From the NCBI GenBank assembly GCA_003222235.1, contig QHVD01000011.1, positions 1 to 14,485 on the forward strand: a stretch of DNA of 14,485 bases. The letters run 5' to 3'. Shown here one piece after another: positions 12,881-14,485 of the stretch. The notes beneath the pieces were generated by a model. That model worked only from the letters and a program-made list of their open reading frames with translations. It did not search any database and was not told the origin of the DNA. How positions within the stretch are numbered: the stretch's first letter is position 1; each line of letters begins with the position of its first letter. Source of the stretch: Gemmatimonadota bacterium (GTDB lineage Bacteria; Gemmatimonadota; Gemmatimonadetes; Gemmatimonadales; GWC2-71-9). Position numbers and translations under genes: made by a program.

Positions 12881-13102
12881 GTGACCGTATCGCTGATCAT
12901 CGTTGGGCTGCTGGCAATCGCCCTCCTATGGCTCTTACTCGGCGGGCGCGGCGACGCTCCCGAGCCGACCGCCCGGCGGCGGGTGGACGACGTGATCGAT
13001 CACGCGGAATTGGAGCAGGCGGAACGGGACGTGCAGGAAGCCCCGGATGAGGAGAGCGTGCGGGATTGGGGCCCGGGGGCTTCAAAGCCTCCGATCGCGT
13101 GA
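12881..13102 (+). CDS. small single-pass membrane protein, unknown function
   Basis: A 73-residue protein with one N-terminal membrane helix (about residues 3-20, SLIIVGLLAIALLWLLLG) and then a charged tail rich in Glu, Asp and Arg (RRRVDDVIDHAELEQAERDVQEA), which could form a short coiled coil or amphipathic helix on the cytoplasmic side. I do not recognise the family. The GTG start lies 8 bases after AGGA, which is formed by the end of the palindromic repeat after gyrB. It follows gyrB by 25 bases and is probably co-transcribed. The last 21 bases overlap the end of the convergent phosphorylase gene. Coding is supported by the start site, the clear helix and the operon-like position, but it remains hypothetical. 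Confidence 0.6.
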   Translation: MTVSLIIVGLLAIALLWLLLGGRGDAPEPTARRRVDDVIDHAELEQAERDVQEAPDEESVRDWGPGASKPPIA

Positions 13103-14434
13103 CACGGGAAGCTCCTCGACGCCGTCCTTCGTGACCCGATGTGAGATCAGCGGGAGGGGCTGCTCCCCGAGGTCGGCGTCGATGCCGATGGCCTTTGAGA
13201 GCGCCGCGAACCCGAGCTCGATGCCGCCCGCATCCTTCGCGAACACCGACGCGATCGGCTCGCCGGCCAGCACCTTGTCCCCGGGCTTCGCGGTGATGAC
13301 GCAGCCCACGGTCGGATCGATCTGGTCCTCCACTGTGACGCGCCCGCCGCCCATCGCGACGATCGCGCGGCCGATCGTCCTGGGCTCGACCGCCGTCACG
13401 ACGCCCGTCGCCGGGGCGCAGAATACCTCGACGGCGCCCGCCTGCGGCAGAAGCGACGGATCCTCGACCACGTGGGGGTTGCCGCCCTGGGCCTCGATCA
13501 CCTGCTCGAACTTCTCGGCCGCGATGCCGGAGGCGAGGGCGTTCTCGAGGCGCTGCCGCGCCTTCGTGCTGGTCTGGTCGATCCCCGCCGCGAGGAGCAT
13601 CTCCACGCCGAGCGCGTAGGTCACCGCCATCAGGTCGGGGGGCCCCTCGCCGCGCAGCCCCAGGATCGCCTCCTCGGTCTCGAGGGCGTTACCGCACGCA
13701 CGGCCCAGCGGCCGGTCCATCGCCGTGAGCAGAGCCACGGTCGGGCAGCCGCGATCCTCGCCCAGCGCGATCATCGTCTGCGCCAACCCGAGCGCCTGCT
13801 CGAGGGCGGGCAGGAACGCACCGCTCCCCCGCTTCACGTCGAGCACCAGGGCGTTCAGTCCCTCCGCGAGCTTCTTCGACATGATGCTCGCCGCGATGAG
13901 GGGGATCGCTTCGACCGTGCCCGTGACGTCGCGCAGCGCATAGAGACGCCGGTCCGCGGGAGCGATCTCGGCCGTCTGGCCGATCATCACGCAGCCGATC
14001 TTCACCGTCTGCGCCTTGGCCTCGACGAGCGAGAGCCCGGTGCGGAACCCGGGGATCGCCTCGAGCTTGTCGAGCGTCCCGCCGGTGTGGCCGAGCCCGC
14101 GCCCCGACATCATCGGCACGGCGACCCCGCATGCCGCCACGAGCGGGGCGAGCACGAGCGACACCTTGTCGCCCACGCCCCCCGTCGAGTGCTTATCCAC
14201 GCGGGGCGTGGCCCACCCCTCGAAGGCGAGCCGCGACCCGGAAGCGAGCATCGCGTCGGTGAGCGCTGCGAGCTCGTGGCGCTCGAGCCCGCGGAACACC
14301 ACCGCCATCAGCAGGGCGGCCATCTGGTAGTCGGGGACGCGGCCCGCCGTGTAGGCGGCGACCAGCGCCGACCACTCCTCCGGCGTCAGCGCCCCGCCGT
14401 CGCGCTTGCGCTCGATGAGCGGCGCGGCCAACAT
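13082..14434 (-). CDS. thymidine/pyrimidine-nucleoside phosphorylase
   Basis: A 450-residue nucleoside phosphorylase of the DeoA/Pdp family, which splits thymidine or uridine with phosphate into base and (deoxy)ribose 1-phosphate. Phosphate and nucleoside sites are visible: KHSTGGVGDK (81-90) with His82, the family signature SGRGLGHTGGTLDKLE (110-125), YALRDVTGTVE with Arg168, and SIMSKKLAEG with Ser183 and Lys187, matching E. coli DeoA active-site residues with a constant offset. GSGAFLP and the C-terminal lobe (PVAGEP-type biotinyl-like fold, PGDKVLAGEPIASVF) complete the usual length. The ATG has AGAGGGG about 9 bases upstream. The gene converges on the gyrB side with a 21-base overlap. 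Thymidine-specific DeoA and broad Pdp cannot be separated by eye, so I give no symbol. Confidence 0.94.
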   Translation of the reverse strand: MLAAPLIERKRDGGALTPEEWSALVAAYTAGRVPDYQMAALLMAVVFRGLERHELAALTDAMLASGSRLAFEGWATPRVDKHSTGGVGDKVSLVLAPLVAACGVAVPMMSGRGLGHTGGTLDKLEAIPGFRTGLSLVEAKAQTVKIGCVMIGQTAEIAPADRRLYALRDVTGTVEAIPLIAASIMSKKLAEGLNALVLDVKRGSGAFLPALEQALGLAQTMIALGEDRGCPTVALLTAMDRPLGRACGNALETEEAILGLRGEGPPDLMAVTYALGVEMLLAAGIDQTSTKARQRLENALASGIAAEKFEQVIEAQGGNPHVVEDPSLLPQAGAVEVFCAPATGVVTAVEPRTIGRAIVAMGGGRVTVEDQIDPTVGCVITAKPGDKVLAGEPIASVFAKDAGGIELGFAALSKAIGIDADLGEQPLPLISHRVTKDGVEELPVSRDRRL

Positions 14435-14485
14435 TACCGGCGCCCCTCTGTCCGGAGCCCGCGATGCGCGGCGTCCTGGCGTGGC

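Noticed and set aside
13078..13089. Short inverted repeat GGCTT/AAGCC at the convergent gene ends, as a two-way terminator
   Set aside because: The stem is only 5 bases, has no T tract on either side and lies in the overlapping coding ends.
14434..14485. Possible end of an upstream minus-strand gene overlapping the phosphorylase start as TAATG
   Set aside because: Only 16 codons are visible, all three frames are open over this span and no family can be recognised.

Overview
The window is GC-rich, densely coded bacterial chromosome. The best lineage guess is Gemmatimonadota or a neighbouring phylum. This is inferred from base composition, a TonB-dependent receptor with an N-terminal regulatory domain, bacterial Ig-like repeats, a DUF721 (DciA-like)-gyrB pair, zinc-ribbon cytochrome-maturation proteins and short iterated repeats at gene borders. 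There is no rRNA, tRNA, transposase, phage gene or CRISPR array in the window, and no gene-free stretch over 300 bases.

Left part, minus strand (7199 down to 16): a tight run of seven genes, mtnA, glpK, a LOG-like nucleotide-binding gene, ccmE, ccmF, a ccmH-like gene and a CcmI-like zinc-ribbon gene, then a small outer-membrane protein after a 77-base gap. Junctions are 4-base overlaps (GTGA or ATGA) or gaps of 0 to 9 bases, so co-transcription and translational coupling are likely. The ccm genes belong to System I cytochrome c maturation: CcmE carries heme, CcmF attaches it, and CcmH handles apocytochrome thiols. ccmA, ccmB, ccmC, ccmD and ccmG are not in the window. CcmE has cysteine where classical CcmE has its heme-binding histidine (CxxxY instead of HxxxY).

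Middle part, plus strand (7399 to 10453): the first third of a TonB-dependent receptor breaks off and continues, in another frame, into bacterial Ig-like repeats, so this is a chimeric or broken locus. A crotonase-family enoyl-CoA hydratase and a small lipoprotein with a 4-base overlap follow.

Right part: an AT-richer pocket with a palindrome and a candidate promoter leads into a DciA-like gene, gyrB and a small one-helix membrane protein, all on the plus strand. Converging on them from the minus strand is a thymidine/pyrimidine-nucleoside phosphorylase gene whose end overlaps the small gene by 21 bases.

The strongest feature outside the genes is a set of short iterated motifs with 7- or 8-base periods, mostly arranged as inverted pairs. 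They sit upstream of mtnA, upstream of the crotonase gene, inside the zinc-ribbon gene, inside the start of the ccmH-like gene, in the lipoprotein signal peptide and at the end of gyrB. Two copies (7212-7314 and 9167-9270) share both arms and part of their loop, so they are copies of one dispersed element. Where the iterations fall inside genes they encode linkers or signal-peptide regions rather than folded domains.
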